Shown here: positions 26,701 to 42,100 of the stretch, piece by piece
How positions within the stretch are numbered: position 1 is the first letter of the stretch
How the letters are laid out: each line of letters starts with the position of its first letter
Assembly (NCBI RefSeq): GCF_001039355.2
Contig: NW_019775924.1
Span: forward strand, 229,256-293,255
Direction: 5' to 3'
DNA from: Lingula anatina
Taxonomy: Eukaryota; Brachiopoda; Lingulata; Lingulida; Lingulidae
Length of the DNA stretch: 64,000 bases
Translations under genes and position numbers: made by a program
Notes under the pieces: model-generated
Databases searched by the model: none
What the model was told of the DNA's origin: nothing
Seen by the model: the letters and a program-made list of their open reading frames with translations, nothing else

Positions 26701-29700
26701 CATCCTGCTATATATATAATTAATTAACTGTCAATACACTTACGCAAAATAAACGACAGGGTTGTTGGTTTTCCAGAGAGAGAGAGAGAGAGAGAGATCT
26801 AAAGTAAGAGCACAGCAAACAAGGTTTGTCAAAACAGTCTCAGCTAACAGCTCTCCATAATACTGCTACCACCAAGTTACATACTATATTATCCACTTTA
26901 TGAGACAGTTAATTACTTTCATGGGTTCATTTGTCCTAATTAACTTTTGGTATTTGAAGATGATAACCATGTAATAATATAAATTAACAAGCATTCAGTG
27001 AACAAGCATTCAGGCCTTCATAAAAATGTCAGATATTCTTCTGTGATCACATCTACATAATTGTGCAACATTTACAAAACACATTAAGTTGGATTTGAAA
27101 TAACCAAATCATTTTTAGTACAACAAATAAAACTTACAAATAATAGGATAATTAAAATATCTGTAACATCAAAAACAGTGACTTCAAATCAATTATCCCC
27201 ATATTTGATAACCTTTTTTCTACACTTATATAAACACCATATAATAACATATTATCACATACATTATTACATGATAATAGAACATAATGATATCTTAAAA
27301 TAAACTGGTAAAAGTCCTGCCAATCTGAACCCAAAGAGCAGATCTACGCACCCAAAAATAAAATCATCCATGCGAAAGTCGCAATAAGGTAATGATACCA
27401 GCCTTGTGATGCAAGACAGGTTTCTTTAGAGCAGGCGTTCTCCGACACAGCACGCAGGCTGTATAATAATGCTGCTTCAAGCATATTAGCAGGAAAAAAC
27501 TACAGTAATTACTTCAATTTTTCAAACCCCTAACTTTTCCTTGTATTAAGCTTTTTCAAAATTGAATTTTAGCCAGTCACTACAGTAAGCTGTCTGACAT
27601 GGAGCTTAATAATAATTCAAAACTTTTAAATCAACATTCTTAAATAACCATATTTTCAGGTGAAAAATATTTATTCATGTTGTTCGAAATTACTGAGTAA
27701 TTACATACTGCAGTTGGTCACATAATGCTGACTATTCTCGTTAACAAAACCAACACTGCAAACAGCAGGATATCAACCATGAAATCTATTACCGACAGAA
27801 TCTTCCCTATTGTAATCAAACCCAAACAAAATCACACACACATAACATAGACACATCATTTCTTTCAGCTTTTCCTCCCAATTATTACCGAAGAGAAGAC
27901 ATTTTATTGACAAGCCTGTGAAAATATCGGACCAAAACTTTCAGTGACAGATTGTCATAATTCAATCCCTCATTTAACTTTTCAGTTTTCCCAAGACAGG
28001 AAAGAGCAAAAACATAGGAGTGCTTCATCAGGCAGTGTGTTCATTGACTAGTTTGGTGCATTCAGTAGGACCGAGATGTTATTTTTCACACTGCTGAGTC
28101 AGCGATAGCACACAGGCCCAAGTCTCTGCTTTCTTGTACAAATCAGTACAACTTCATCTTGCTAAAATTTAGCGTGTGTCACATATTCAATTCAATCTGC
28201 CCCTCCTCCCCCTTTGAAATAATTTTCACAATTCCAATCAAAGAAGTTTGGATTCCTCTTTTTCCTTTCTTACTTTTATTATTATTATACTTTTTTGGGG
28301 GAAGGGGGGGGGGGGGAGACTCTGAATTGTCAGTCCACAAACAGAAATCCTCACTTCCAAAACCAACCCAGACACAGGCACTGGGATACAGGCAGCTCCC
28401 ATCTGATTGCTGTGCCAGTGTATCAAGTGGAGGTTACAAAGTGCTGTTTTGTTTCTATTTTCACCCCCTTCATATTTCACTAGGAGTTTGTATATAAGCA
28501 AATAATGCCAAGACCTAAAACACAATGATATGTTTCAATGTCTTTAGAAGGCATGAAAGTCGATGCATTGCAAGAAAAAAATTGAAATTATTTCAGCAAA
28601 ATATCTCCGATAAGAATCATAGTTAATTCTGATCACCTTGAAAATTACAACCAGGTGACTGCTGACCAATGCATAAAGTGTATCCACTCCAGTTAATGTT
28701 GGACTCAACCCAGCATAGTTAATTGATTCCAAACAGGCTAAAAAAATTCTAATATGGTCATATAAAAAATGAAAGACATTGAACCAGTTTTTCTCCCTGC
28801 CAAATCCATTCACACATTTAATTCACTATACTGATTCCAGGTATTTCCAGGTGAAACATTATTCTGCCCTTCACTACAGATCCTGTGATTAACCTTACAA
28901 TAACAACACTGCCCGTAATTATGACAAGAAAATATCCGAAAACAAAGTTACCTTTGGGAGACACCACTGCCAAAGACCAGGAATAACCAAATAATAATAA
29001 ATATAAGGGAACATTTTCACACTCTCAGACATGTAAACTAATAATGCTCCGGGTAATTTTTATATCTATCTAATATGACCTGCCTGGTACAACTCTTTTT
29101 CAATCAGTGAGCTTACAGCTATGAATGCCTTATCCACTCTGCAATGCTGGGTACATGCATGGTTTATCCCATTCTATTCCACTGCACACCATAATATCTA
29201 CTCTTTATCTCTTTACAATTCATTTCTATCTTGGGATCTACATTGAAACTTGATAGCAACATCAATGACAATTTGGGTGATCCTTATTTACATTATATAT
29301 ATTCTGGGCACAATTTTCTAGGTCAAAAGCTCATGTAAACCTTTTTTAACATTTTCAAGCTAAAAAAAAAAATAATGACTGTCTTTTCATCTTTGCTAAA
29401 GTATATGTAAATCACAAAGCTTATTTTTTTTTTGTTTTTTGTTATGACTCCTATCTCTTGAAGTGGAAATCATATTAAAAGAGATACCTTCCTGTAAAGT
29501 TATTAGCCTATTGAAGCATGAAATATCCCCATGACACTATTATCAACAGGAAAATATTTAGACTTACCCAACTGAAAAAAATTCTCAGACCACAAAATAA
29601 CCATAATACTAATAAATACTAATAAATCAACGGTAAAAAATATAAATGATTTTTCTTGAACGTTTTTGAGAAAGTCACTGAAATTGCCACAAGAAAAAAG

Positions 29701-32700
29701 CACCTATATCTGACAAAATACTTTCACCAATGTTTTGGTAATTTACTTCACATTTAACTACTGTTAAGTAAAAAAAGAACCATATTGACTTCACCTAGGT
29801 TCACATCTGTTGTTAAACTCCCAAGGGTCAGGAACTACGGAGCAGCCCTCCTTCTTCACAGATCTAACAATTGATTCCCGTCTCCCAGTTTGCAAACTAT
29901 AACAAAAGAAGCATTCCTTGCCATACATCTACTCTGAGGGTTTCGAATCCCTGAACACAGAAAATTCCAGTCGTAATAACACATCTGTCCCGTATTGGTC
30001 ACACCTTTTAGAGTTCTTTCATATTTGTACAGAGAAAATACTGGACTAAAAATCCATAACTGGACAAACACACTCCAGGAGAGTTAGGCGCTGCTGAACG
30101 GTGAAAACCCTGGTCTCTCCAATCCAACACCACCACCAACAGCTATCATCCCCTAGCCAATCAATACTGGGTATGATTATTAATATTGTGTACCGCATCA
30201 AATATTAAAACAATTACATGTGCTACACTTGGCGGTGCCTTATCTGGGGAGCTCTGTGCCCTGCTTATCAATGGAGTAACTTAATGGAACAGCATTGCAC
30301 TACCCAGCATCATTATCTGTGGTGTGACCTTCACCTTGCTCTCCACACTCAGGAGGCCGTGCCTTGTAGAGAAATTAAAAGGGTGATTTCCCTCATGATT
30401 GCCAGTGCGTCAGATCCTATCAGCTGGCCCATTCAGTAAACTTCCTAGTCTCGTCCCTGTGGAGTGTCTTTTTCATCAACTAGGCAATTTCACGGCACTA
30501 ATTTTTTCTGAGACTATTTTTTTTTTTTTGACTTGCAACTTTAGAGCAAAGTGCCAGCTGACAGATAAAAACTATCACTACAAAGTAGATTGAACTTCTT
30601 CATATCTTTCTGAGACATTTTCAAGTTTTTCAACATTTTTGAAGCCGTGAGGGTCAAAGACAATACTGCTGAAAAAAAATTCTAACACACAGGTTACAAA
30701 AATAGTGTCCAAAATTTAACAATGGCCATGATTGCACCTTTATACCTGACATAGATTTAGTTACATGTATCCCACCCCCTGCCTTTAAACAGATTTTAAT
30801 TTATGCTGTGACTGATTAATGGGGACTTTGTGCTAATGAACATACCAGGAGAGTCGGTGTTACCAGGTAAAATCCCATAAAACCCCAGCCTCAATATTAG
30901 GCACAACGTGATGCCAGCATTATGAAAACAGCTTTGTGCCATTTCAGTGTCCACACATCATCAATTTTATTGCAATATATCAAAAGAAATGTGTTTCAAA
31001 CTACTGGCCTTGTCCTAATGGACCATAGAGGGCAGCATGCTACCAATTTAGATTCTTTTCTTTCAATTTTATTTTTGATCACATTAATTGTAATGAGTCT
31101 TCTGAGATGGGTGGTCATAAGCCAGGTAGACACACGCCTTCAATGTCCTGCTCAGTTCAATGAAATCTCAGTGAAACTTCCAAAGATGACATTACGTTAC
31201 AGTCATTCTAAAAGGATAACCTAGCCAGATGCCATCTCTGTGGCACCATCTAGATAAACCCAGTACTAGTACAGACATATTTTTCCGCCTTATCAGCCAT
31301 TTCTCACTTTCTATGAGCCAAGAGACCCATCAAACAGCTCCACTTCATCAGGCTGATGAGTCATATCTTGCCGTTTTCATTATCTCTGATATATACTTAC
31401 TCCTAGGGGGTCAATTAGTGCAGCCTTTTTTTTTTTTCTCTTTTATCACCATGGCTCAATCCATGAGATGTTGTCCTCATCGATGAGATATCACATGACT
31501 TGCTTAGGATCTCCAGAAATTAACTGAATAGATGATAATGACAATATAATCTACTTTTCAAAGGAAATCTACAAGATTGCCTCTAATAAGGCAGTCACGT
31601 TTATGATTAAGGGTTCAGATCACTGGCTGCAATTTTTGCAATCTTCATTTCCCAGTTCACAATTTTTCCCTTTTTTTCTTCTCTTCTCTCAGATTAGCTA
31701 CATGCACACTGATATTACCAGAGCCACATGGGGTTAAGTAACAGAAATGAGTTGATATGAACTTGGATGTAAAACTGCATGACAGTATACAAGATAGGTA
31801 AATCAAGTAACATGATTTTTTATGTAAAGACAGTACATCATCCATGTAGTTACACCAGAGAATTAATGTTTCATAAAGGTGGATGGGTTTACATATCAGC
31901 TTGAGATAAAGAATGCCCTGCAAGCTCTACAACAACTCATATAACAAAGGGACTGCTTCCTAACAGCCAGGCAGGCCAGTATATTTTACACTCGGGTCAC
32001 TAAATTGATTTGGTATATCACAGCATTTTCATGGGAATTTGTGCTAAACTAGTGGAAATCTTTTGTATATAAAATTTTTTTTTCAGCTTATAAAAATTAA
32101 CAAAAACCAAAATAAATTTACAAATAAAAATTACAATATTTTATCTCATAATTTGCACTTAAACTTGGTGATATATCAGCCAGATTTCTATCAACAGGTA
32201 TTTTCCAATAACAAAATGCATACCTGTCTGGGTATACATAATATACAGTACCTAGTATTAAAGAAATGTTCAAAATATACCGATGTCTCCTAAAAATCAA
32301 CTGTGCTGATGATTTTTCTTGGTGTAATCAATCATAGGATATATTTGTCATCACAGGACATTTTTTCTCTTAAATACGACACATTTTTCTTCCTCAGTGT
32401 GCAGCTTAACTTAAATAATGCATGTTTTACCATCACTTTGTGCCTGGGACAATTTTGGTAAATTGACAGAGAGTCTGTCAATTACAGGATAAAAGAATTT
32501 GTTAAGAATTCCACGGAAAATCTACACCCAAGAGTGCGACAATAATGAAATTAATCCAATTTCTTTTGAGGGTAAGCAAAAGCACTTACAAGCTCTTCCA
32601 TTTGATCGATTCGTAATCTCATATTTCAACTGCGTAATCTGACAAAAGAACTGCCAAAGAAAAGAGAGAGAGAGAGATCACAACTTACGGGTAACCCCTC

Positions 32701-33645
32701 CTTCAGATCAAATCGGTTCTACTATCACCAGCTCAAACAGGGCTTATCCACAGCTGAAACAGAAAGTGAATCAATATTAGATAATAAATCTCAATGCAGT
32801 TAAATTTCCCCCATTTCATTCATGGAGCACATTCTTCCTCTCCACCCGAAACACACGAACATTAATTTTCTTGTGAAAAGGTCAACACAGACGTAGGGTT
32901 GTAAGGCATGATTTATTTCCGTCTTGTATTATGATATATGTGATTAAAACTGCTATTAACAGAAGAGTGATGGCCCTCCATAACAGTTTAAATGCTGTAA
33001 CTCTGAGTTCCCCTACCCCCATTGGTACTGCCACACTGGTTGTCCAAATTGTAAATTAATAGGCTTTCATAGACTATTGCAGCTTCAGACTTAACATTTT
33101 TTTTCTTCTCTTTTTCCCTCCTCTTATTCAACTTACATATCAACATTTTTAAGTCAAAACAAATGAAAGGGTAAAGCTGCTGCAACTACCTAGTCAATTC
33201 TAACATTTCAAAATAAAATTTTGTCATATCATTAACCATGGAATTTTAAATATTTTTTTCCATTTTCTATCAAGATAAGTGAAAAAGAGGAGGGTAATAC
33301 TGCAGCTCTGCCTGCAAAGCCTTTTTTTACAAACAAAGCAATTATCATCCTTTAACACTTTGCCTGAATCAAAACTTTTTTTCATTTTCGAAACACTCAA
33401 CTGATCTAATATGCTAGTTTGACTCATGGAGTGTTGCTATTGTTAGTGTGGTTTTCCTGTATATAAAACAATGCCAGACTACTGAGCTGTATCATGAAAC
33501 CAGATATTTTGCAAATTTCTGTGCTCCTATGAGAAATATCTTGTTCACTATTCTCTCCTTCAAACGTGCATATGTTCAAAAATTTTTCATGCAAATATTA
33601 AACATGCCATAATGTTTGCAAACAAAAGCACCTACTCCTGACTCA

Positions 33646-33646
<1 letters not shown>

Positions 33647-33676
<30 letters not shown>
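33647..33676. repeat. Poly-A run of 30
   Basis: Thirty consecutive A. No target duplication or retroposon body was recognised beside it. Confidence 0.85.
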
Positions 33677-33679
<3 letters not shown>

Positions 33680-35367
33680 GTTAGGCAATCATTTAATGAT
33701 CAAAATCTTCTGTTATATTTGGATATATATTTTCAAAATTTATGTTTTATTATATGTATTTGACTGGATTGTTATAAATGAATATTGTCTCAAGTATTTA
33801 TTATTATTAGCCTGTATAATGTAATTTAACTTCATATATTGGGTCATTCTAAAGGAGATGTAGTTAATGCCTAAAAAGCTCAAAATTATATATTTAACTT
33901 TAACTTTTAAATAAGCTGACAGACGCAACTTACTCCTCTAGGAAAATACATATGTAAATATTCATGCAGCCTCACCAATGAAAAACCACATTTCAAATCA
34001 ACACTATCACCGCTTTGGGGAACTTTGATTTCTTCAAGCCCCACTGGTTTCTCCATTTGATCGAGTAATGAATGCATTTCACTAGTTCTATATAACAGCC
34101 TTTCAACTTCAGACTGTATGATTCAGCTAGATAGCAATGGCTCACTATCAAGATGCACCACCCCAAAGACCAATGTTTTATTAGATCTATCTGGTAAAAG
34201 GTTTGAGTGCTTCATCAAATTTCCCACATGGTGTAAAATGAGACCGTTCTGTTCAGCAGAGATAATACAACTTTTTAACTTGTGTCTTTTTGTGTAACAT
34301 CAAAAAACATGGCATATGCCTTTTCTGTTTCTTCAGATCTCCTCACTAGCATAAAAATATGCCATGCCAAACAAAACTGTTTTTTTCCTTTACGTGCCTT
34401 CATGCCACAAATGGATCTATCTTATTTCAAACCTAACACAAACGTCACATGCTTTATGGCACAAATACACAGATCTAATTTCACACTTGGCACAAATGAT
34501 GACAGAGGATCTTTTCTGTGATTATATTGATACCTGTGCACATAATCCATCACAAATCTTGTACCGGATTTGATTTCAACACCAGATTGCATGTTAGCAA
34601 TGAATTTTATTTCACCAACAACCAGGTCTGAACCAATTTATGAAGGATAACAATTAAGTTTCGACAGACTGCATTAGCTCCTCCATTAGAAAAACTGCAT
34701 TGGCAGTTTTCATGATGTAGTATGGTCTGTACTAATTCACCCGACATAACATCAAACCTTACCTTAAACCTATATATTCCTGCTTCTCTACACAATCTTG
34801 TTTTTCAATCTTTTCAATGCACACTGTTACTAACTAGTACCTAACATACTACAACAACAAAATCCCATAATACAAAACTCATCACAGAGCTCATAAGTTT
34901 GGTGGATCTGTACATTATCCGCTGATAAAAAAAGCAGACTCTCCAAATTGGTGATAAAAAGAAAAGACAGGTTAATATGTTGTTTTCTGGGTAAGCAGAG
35001 GTTTAATCACTCCCCCTGGACCAAAATAACTCATTTCTTCGATCGTTGCCATCACAACTTGAAATCCCCATCACATGGACCTGATAACTAGGTGTTAATA
35101 TATAGTGGCATCACTGTCAATAACTGTAGGTTGAAAATCTGCCCTTCTGTCTTTAACTCCCAATCTCTCAGAGCACCAGGACAGTTAATGTGGACTACTT
35201 TCACCTTTTCCTTCTGATATTTTATTACAGCAGTGACAGTATGTCATTTCAGGACATAGCTTTTTTTTCATACCCAGCTGAAGTTTCTCAACAAATGCTT
35301 GATTTCATAAAAGGTTTTTGGTGTTTTTTGCCCCACTTACTGATTTACATGGGAAAAAATAAACGTA

Positions 35368-35370
<3 letters not shown>

Positions 35371-35443
<73 letters not shown>
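35371..35443. repeat. (AT)28 microsatellite followed by T17
   Basis: Alternating AT from 35371 to 35426 runs directly into an uninterrupted T tract to 35443. The AT part is self-complementary. Confidence 0.9.
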
Positions 35444-36054
35444 GGTCATACATGAAGGTCACACGTGAAGGTATCAATGGCTAGAAACCTTACTCCAAAT
35501 GTTACTGCATTCCTTTTGGTGGGATTTGTAAATCTGTTAAGTTCAAAGAGGTATTCAATGTTCACACATTCTTTTTCATGTTTTCTTCTTCAAGAACACA
35601 GTAGCTTTTCTCCTTCATTCTTCTGTCAATTGGAATTGAATTCATTTGGGTAAGCAGTTTTCACAAAATTGGGACTTTTCTTAAGTTTAAGACTTAATCA
35701 ACAATGCCAAGACATCTTTTGAGTGCACTTCAATCTCTTTTTTTGTTTAACAGATTCTGAGAACATCTTCACGGAAAAAAATAGTCATAAAAAGTCACTT
35801 TGTTTCCCATTAAGACCTACCCAAGTCTAGAAACAATCAGAGGAAAGCTAGGAAATTACACAATTTAAAAGCATTAAGACCACTTCTTATCTTTAAGGAT
35901 TCATTATTTCAGCATCTCCTCCTCTGGACTGTTCTTTTTACATTAGGGAATCAAACAAAATGAGCTAGAGCTAGATCAGTGGATGAGGTCTGGAAAAAAC
36001 ATTAAATATCCTCTTCTTTCTCTATTTTATCATCTCAAACATGTAAAATAATTC

Positions 36055-36058
<4 letters not shown>

Positions 36059-36106
<48 letters not shown>
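36059..36106. repeat. (CT)24 microsatellite
   Basis: An uninterrupted CT array, that is, GA on the minus strand. A shorter GA array is at about 26776-26797. Confidence 0.9.
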
Positions 36107-36111
<5 letters not shown>

Positions 36112-39100
36112 TTCCATTTTGTCCCTGCCTCTTCTTTGACATTTCCTCCCATATTATACAAATAAGCCCACCAAACTGGGTCCATTCATACACACAGAAC
36201 TTGCTTTGTACCCCTATAGAAAAACAACTCAGTTCATTACCTGCCTAAACCACTTCATTACCCCTCTACATTATTAGTTCATTTACTTAAATCCACAAAG
36301 TACTGCCTCCTTCCACATTACGACACAATGGTCTCACTTCTGTTGTCACTTCACTACCCATTATAAGGTGCAAAATCAAGCTAAAACAGGTGCCTGGAAG
36401 TTATATCTCTGATTATCTAAAAGAATTACGACAATAATAAATGACTTTATTTATCATCTGGAGATTTGCCATTGGTTCAGCTTAATAGTACCCTGAGTGT
36501 CAGAGAAACGTAAAAGCTAGCTTGCTAAATATACCTCGTGGTGGAGTCGCTTTTTCGCTTTTGCCTGGTATTGTTGATATGGGTTATATATGAAATCAAG
36601 ATCGAGCTGACAATACCGGAATCTAGAACCTAGGGTACTTAATAGCTGATTTTGCTGGAACTTGTTTCTAAAGCTATGCTAACTAACGTAGACCTAGCCC
36701 CTTGGTGTGGATGTTACTAAGCAACAATTTTCCATTCTTTTGGTTCCTGTAACTTTGCCTAGATGTTAATCTTCATATCTATGAATAATATGCATCCAGG
36801 TAAATATTTCTATGAAAACTGTGCTTTCTCCTGGTAACTAGAATTTCCCCGGAAATACCACAGCGGGAACACGGAGATACACATTACACATTATTCTTTA
36901 TTTATTTCACAATGAAGAATTTGTAAAACTGAACAACCCATTTCCAACAATCGCATCCGAGATTCGTCATTCTGTGATAAATGTGTCAGAAAACCAATAC
37001 CTACAAATGTGCTGAAGTCATCAAGCACAAATGAAGACTAATTGCTCTTATTTTCTACTCTGTATTCAACATAACTGTGTTTGCTTTGGCATACATTACA
37101 CTCTGTCAAATCTCTGGGATATTCTGTCCCAGTTAAAGTTTTGAGTCAAAACAGTCATCATTAATCAAAATTAATGAAAAATCATTTTTAATCACTTAAT
37201 TCATTAAGATCTTATTATTTATTTGGCCAAGGTAAATCAATTTTAGCATTTTGCAGAAACATTAATTCAAATTCCTTGACAGGTTCAAATTTCTTTCTCC
37301 AAATAAAAAACGCTTAATCTTATTAGCAATTCAAATTATAACTGGACAAGACATTCAAACATTTGTGCTCAACTCTTTTTGACCACTCAGCTAAAAAAGG
37401 CCCAATTTGTTGGCTAATCTGCAAACAGTTTAAAACAAATCATTCTACAGCTACAAGCTGAGCTCACTATTGCCTAGTAAATTTTTACCGAATACTTAAC
37501 ATAAAGATCTAGCTCAAATGCTAACAGCTATTGGGCTAACAGAACATTTATCCTACAGTGATCCCAGGAGCAGAATGTCCATGATATCTATCCTTGTGCC
37601 ATTATCACAAAACCATCATCATAACCCTGAAGTAAAGTCTCACAACCTTTTAAACAGAGCCCCATTGGTTCAAGCTGCCAATAGGTTATGGCTTGAGAGG
37701 AAATAATTAAATATACACAAACCTATCAGAGTACGAGTACGGTAGTCCAACTGCCATATCTATTTGAGATGGATAGCTGATATCAACTGCATCTTCCAGC
37801 ATTGGTTAATGTAAAATAGAGATGTGGTCAGGAGAACCTTCTGTCTGTGTGTCTGCCTGTCTGTCCAGTCAGTGCTGATATTGCCACACTCTTTGTGTGT
37901 GTGGCAATTTGAAACTGCTGATTACCGTTTGATGAAGGCACAAAGAGAAATGACCAATATTTCCTGTGAAAACAAATTATGTGCAACAAACTGGTTTCTG
38001 CCAGTGGAAATCAATAGAGATGGAATTACTTAGGTCGGTTTTAAAAGCTTCTGCTGGTATGTGCATGTATGCACATGTTATACTACATATACAAAGTATG
38101 TTTGCTGTTGTCCTTACTTAGGACTAAGTACACAGGTAAAGCAGCTACCTGGCTGGCCCTCACAGTAAACAGCAAGTCCTATTTTCCTGGCCAATACTTC
38201 ACCTCTCTCCGTAAAAAATTCTTAAATAACTCCCCCTTATTTTATTCTAGTCCAATTATAGCTTTTTCTTTTGCAAAACAATGATAAACAGAAAATACAA
38301 ATGCTTTATTTCCCTTTTCTGCACCCACATAAAAAGCATCCTTTGTGTAAAGACTGCACCTTAGCATGAGCCATAAAAACCACCCATTTATCTGGATCTA
38401 AACCACTTATCCATACTTGGACTCATTTCAGTTTAGACACTCTGTATGAATTTTTTTTCTGAAGAAAACATTAAAATGCAACATATGGTCCTGCCAGTTC
38501 TCAAACAATAAACATTTTTTTCACAATTTTAACTATGAGTGTCATCTTAGGCTCTAATGGGGAGAAATACTGGAGATGGTACTGTAATGGTGGTGGCAAC
38601 AGACAAAGAGGATTGTTTTTCAAATGAAAGCGAAAAGGACCTAAAAAAAATCTGTACTCGGAGTAAACATATGTAATCTATCTCAAAATAAACTGCATAT
38701 CCTAAATATGCATCTTCCCAAGATATAACCCAAGGCACAATACATAACACTACATATATTCTTACTGTACTTACTGCTAGACTGCAAACAGACCGAAGTG
38801 TTTCTTTTCTGTGGTATTATCAGTCCAGTTGGATTTCATATGTGAGCATATCCAAGAGAAATGTTTCACTTTTTTTTTGTATGTATAATTGTCTGTCTAT
38901 ATAAGGTTTGTAAATCAAGTTTGACAGGTAAACATGTTAGGATTGTATCCAGGTCTCAACTGAATAGTATACAAGCCAAACTTTGCCAGAGAGCTACTAA
39001 AAATATCTGACTATATTATATACAGTGCACGTACTCCTTTAAACAAGTATTTACACTTAAAGAAATATTTTATCAATTGTTAAAAATTCTGCTTATGCCT

Positions 39101-42100
39101 AGAAATGCACCTATCTCTGAAAGAAATTGTATTTTATCTACTAAAGTATGCATCTATGTCCAAGTAATTTTTGAAGCAAGCATGGCAGCTTTGGCAAAAA
39201 AAAATCTAATCTAACACGAGTGTTGAGCAAATATTACCAGATAAGCTAAAATTTCCATTTTGCAATCATGTAGAAAGCTAATACAGAGAAAGCCTTATAA
39301 AAAGGTGAGTCACTAAATTTCTTTTCACTGATAAACCAAAACGGAATTCATTAATATACATACAACCATATTTTTCTACAAGTAAGGTAGACTGGTTAAA
39401 TCCTGCTGCAAATTAAATCGCACATAAATAAAAAAAAATTAATTATCTTTTACCTTCTTTGTCCAAAAAAGATTTTTGCCCCTCCCCCTTTAAATAAAAT
39501 ACAAATCATAAGTAAAAGAAGAAAAGCATACTAGTTTTCAAGTCTAATCAATTTTGTCCTCCTCATCTACTTACATAATGGACTCCTGGTCACTTTATGG
39601 TAATGCAATGATATACATTGACCTTGACCCCCTAATAGCAACAAACTCTGACCAAGATAAAATGAGAGAGAACTCATTCTTCTTCTTTTTTCCTCAAACC
39701 ACAAAACCCTATTTATTCCGCTACACTGTAGCACAGACCAACTTACATTAAAACTATGCTCAGTATTAGCTCCTGTCTGAGTGATTGACAGAAACAGAAC
39801 CAACCCATTTCTCCATGGTTAGTAACTGAAGTTTGTCCATGCATAAGAATTCCATGGTAAATGGAGAGAGAGAAAAAAAAAGTAAAAAAAAACAAGACAG
39901 AAAATCAATGAAATAAAAAGCTCAGGTTGATATTTATCAGTTTAAAATAAATCATGGACATATGAACAATCAATAATTCTAATTTTAAAACTTACATTTA
40001 TAAACCATTAAATCCAAGAGTATGAAAAAAACCCAAGAGATCCATCATTCAGCTATTTTGAAATCAATTTTCAACAACTGAAATTAATATGTAAAGCCCT
40101 CATGAAATATTCAAATTTGTCAATAAAACTGCCACCAAAGACGTTCCCTCGTGGGTTCTGGCAGAGGCCAGTTTAACAGTAGTAAACCTAGAGTATTAGC
40201 ATGTAGGTGTAGCACTACTGTTACTATGTATAAGCCATCTGAAGTTTTGATAGGAATCAATACATGTGGGCACAGCGTAAACCGAGGTGTGCATACGCTA
40301 TTCCTTGTAAACCTAAACCACTTGGTAAGTTCGGCTCACGGTAAATAATAAATGCATTTTAGCTCAAGACAGGAAATCAAGAAGCTCAATTATTGATTAG
40401 TCAAGAAATAGTTTAGTGAAAATAATTCAATTTGGCAGAAAAAAAAGCACAAAAAATAGCAATGAAACACCCATACTATGTAAATTAAGATAGGGTTAAC
40501 AATGTATTTCCATCATAGGTTTACATCTCCATTGTGAGCCAATGGTTGTGCAGACGTCACTAGGCGCGCAGTCAGCTGACCCCAACCTAATCAACGAGGC
40601 TGCTCACGGAGAAATCCCATTTCATCATCAATATCACCAGCAATTCATTTTCTTTAATTGACTTTGGGCTATTTCATTCTACAAGTCATGCTTGACACTG
40701 CTCACTGGGGTGCTATCAACCGGAGCTTGATCTCAAATCTACGTCTAAAAGAATAATCTATAGGAAAGGGTTATCAGCTTCCTGTTGTTCAAGGAGTCAT
40801 TTTGAGTGGTGAAGGTACTCAGAAACAACTTTAATTCTGGTCTCCAATAACATAAAAAATTATGTCCCTTAATGGTGAAGGGAAAAGAAACTTTCCATAA
40901 ATACAGCCTATTTAGTGTAAAATAATGGGGAGTTCATGGTACCATTTTAGGCATAATGCAAACCAATGATCTAGAGAACACATTTGTGTACCCCTACTCA
41001 AGTATAATCACAAAATAATCTATCAAGGTTATCCCATAACATCTTCATCACTAAATTACACCATCAACTGAAATGACTTAGTCCTCAAATGGATTTTGTT
41101 ACTTCAGAGCCAGAATTACCACTCAAATCCACTAATGCTTCTCAGTTTAGTCCTTCATAATTTCAACTGAGAATTCAAAGATTTGAGTCAAGATTTGTCT
41201 GCAAACTCTTTATTGAATATACACACCCTGTGGAAAAGAAATCTCAATTGATTGGCCACGTAATCATTCAAGCCTTGTGCAAGTATGGATTTATTCTGAT
41301 GGCTTCTCCATGGAATCAATAAAAAATAAATCCTCGTTGAGTACCCTCATCCTGGTGTGTTGATGGGCTTAACTTGAACTTCCCATCAGCAAGAACATGT
41401 TTAAAAGGAAATAACCCATTAATGGAGTCAATTATGATCCCTTATTTCAGAAAAAAAACAAAAAAAACAATTACCACCTTCATTTCACAAAAAAACAAAC
41501 AAACAAAAAAAAAAAAAACTGGTTTCTCAACGAACCTACACATATTTTTCTTTCTTTCTTTAATTTATAAGGATTAAGTAAAACCAGGTTTTAAAAGTAG
41601 AATAATAGTTTGAATAATTATAGTATTTCTTAAACCTTGTGAGACTCTGGTATGCTAATTGATCAATCAAAATATTTCTCATTAAGAATCAGCATTATGA
41701 ATTATGAACTCTTACTTTAGAAAACAAATCAGTTATCGAATTCTTTCTACCATTATAGCTTGGCTTTCATAATACAGCTTCATTTCTTTATCTTGTAAGG
41801 TTTCAACATCACATTAAATATAAGATTAGTTTTAAAAGGAAATCAAGCAGGCATGCTCTTTTTCTTTCTATTCATTCAAAAAGTGAAAGCAACTTTCTCA
41901 AACCCGACAATGAAAGCATTTATAAAGGTATCTCAAAGAAACAAAAATTTTAAAGCATAAAACTTACTTCTAATGATCAGAAGAATTGCTCCTTCCTCCA
42001 CTTCAGGTCCACTGTGACTATGTCCTATATATGGAAATGCCAAAGCAAGCTGTACTTATTTAGCTATCATTCTTTATATAAGAGCTCACACTGTGGAAAA

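Larger units (their letters stand above)
15255..32638 (-). other. Weakly supported minus-strand exon candidates
   Basis: Several minus-strand segments lie between plausible AG and GT sites and are open in only one frame. 32590-32638 has an ATG giving MRLRIDQMEEL, preceded by an in-frame TGA. 26516-26620 encodes 35 codons, phase 0 to 0, starting FKEDIVSDPP. 25662-25735 contains NIDGLRLVDESIDFYEF and exits in phase 2. 18649-18723 encodes 25 codons, phase 0 to 0, containing CSKILNENGFSDLN. 16176-16263 contains LIKEFARKSDLQAW and exits in phase 2. 15255-15293 is phase 2 to 2. The first three chain in frame, but I cannot connect all of them, I recognise no family, and short open segments between splice-like sites arise by chance in 30 kb. 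They could be a separate minus-strand gene or noise. Confidence 0.2.

Noticed and set aside
29926-29960. tRNA-like B box (GGATTCGAAACC on minus)
   Set aside because: The T stem does not pair well, and no A box or acceptor stem is visible at the right distance.
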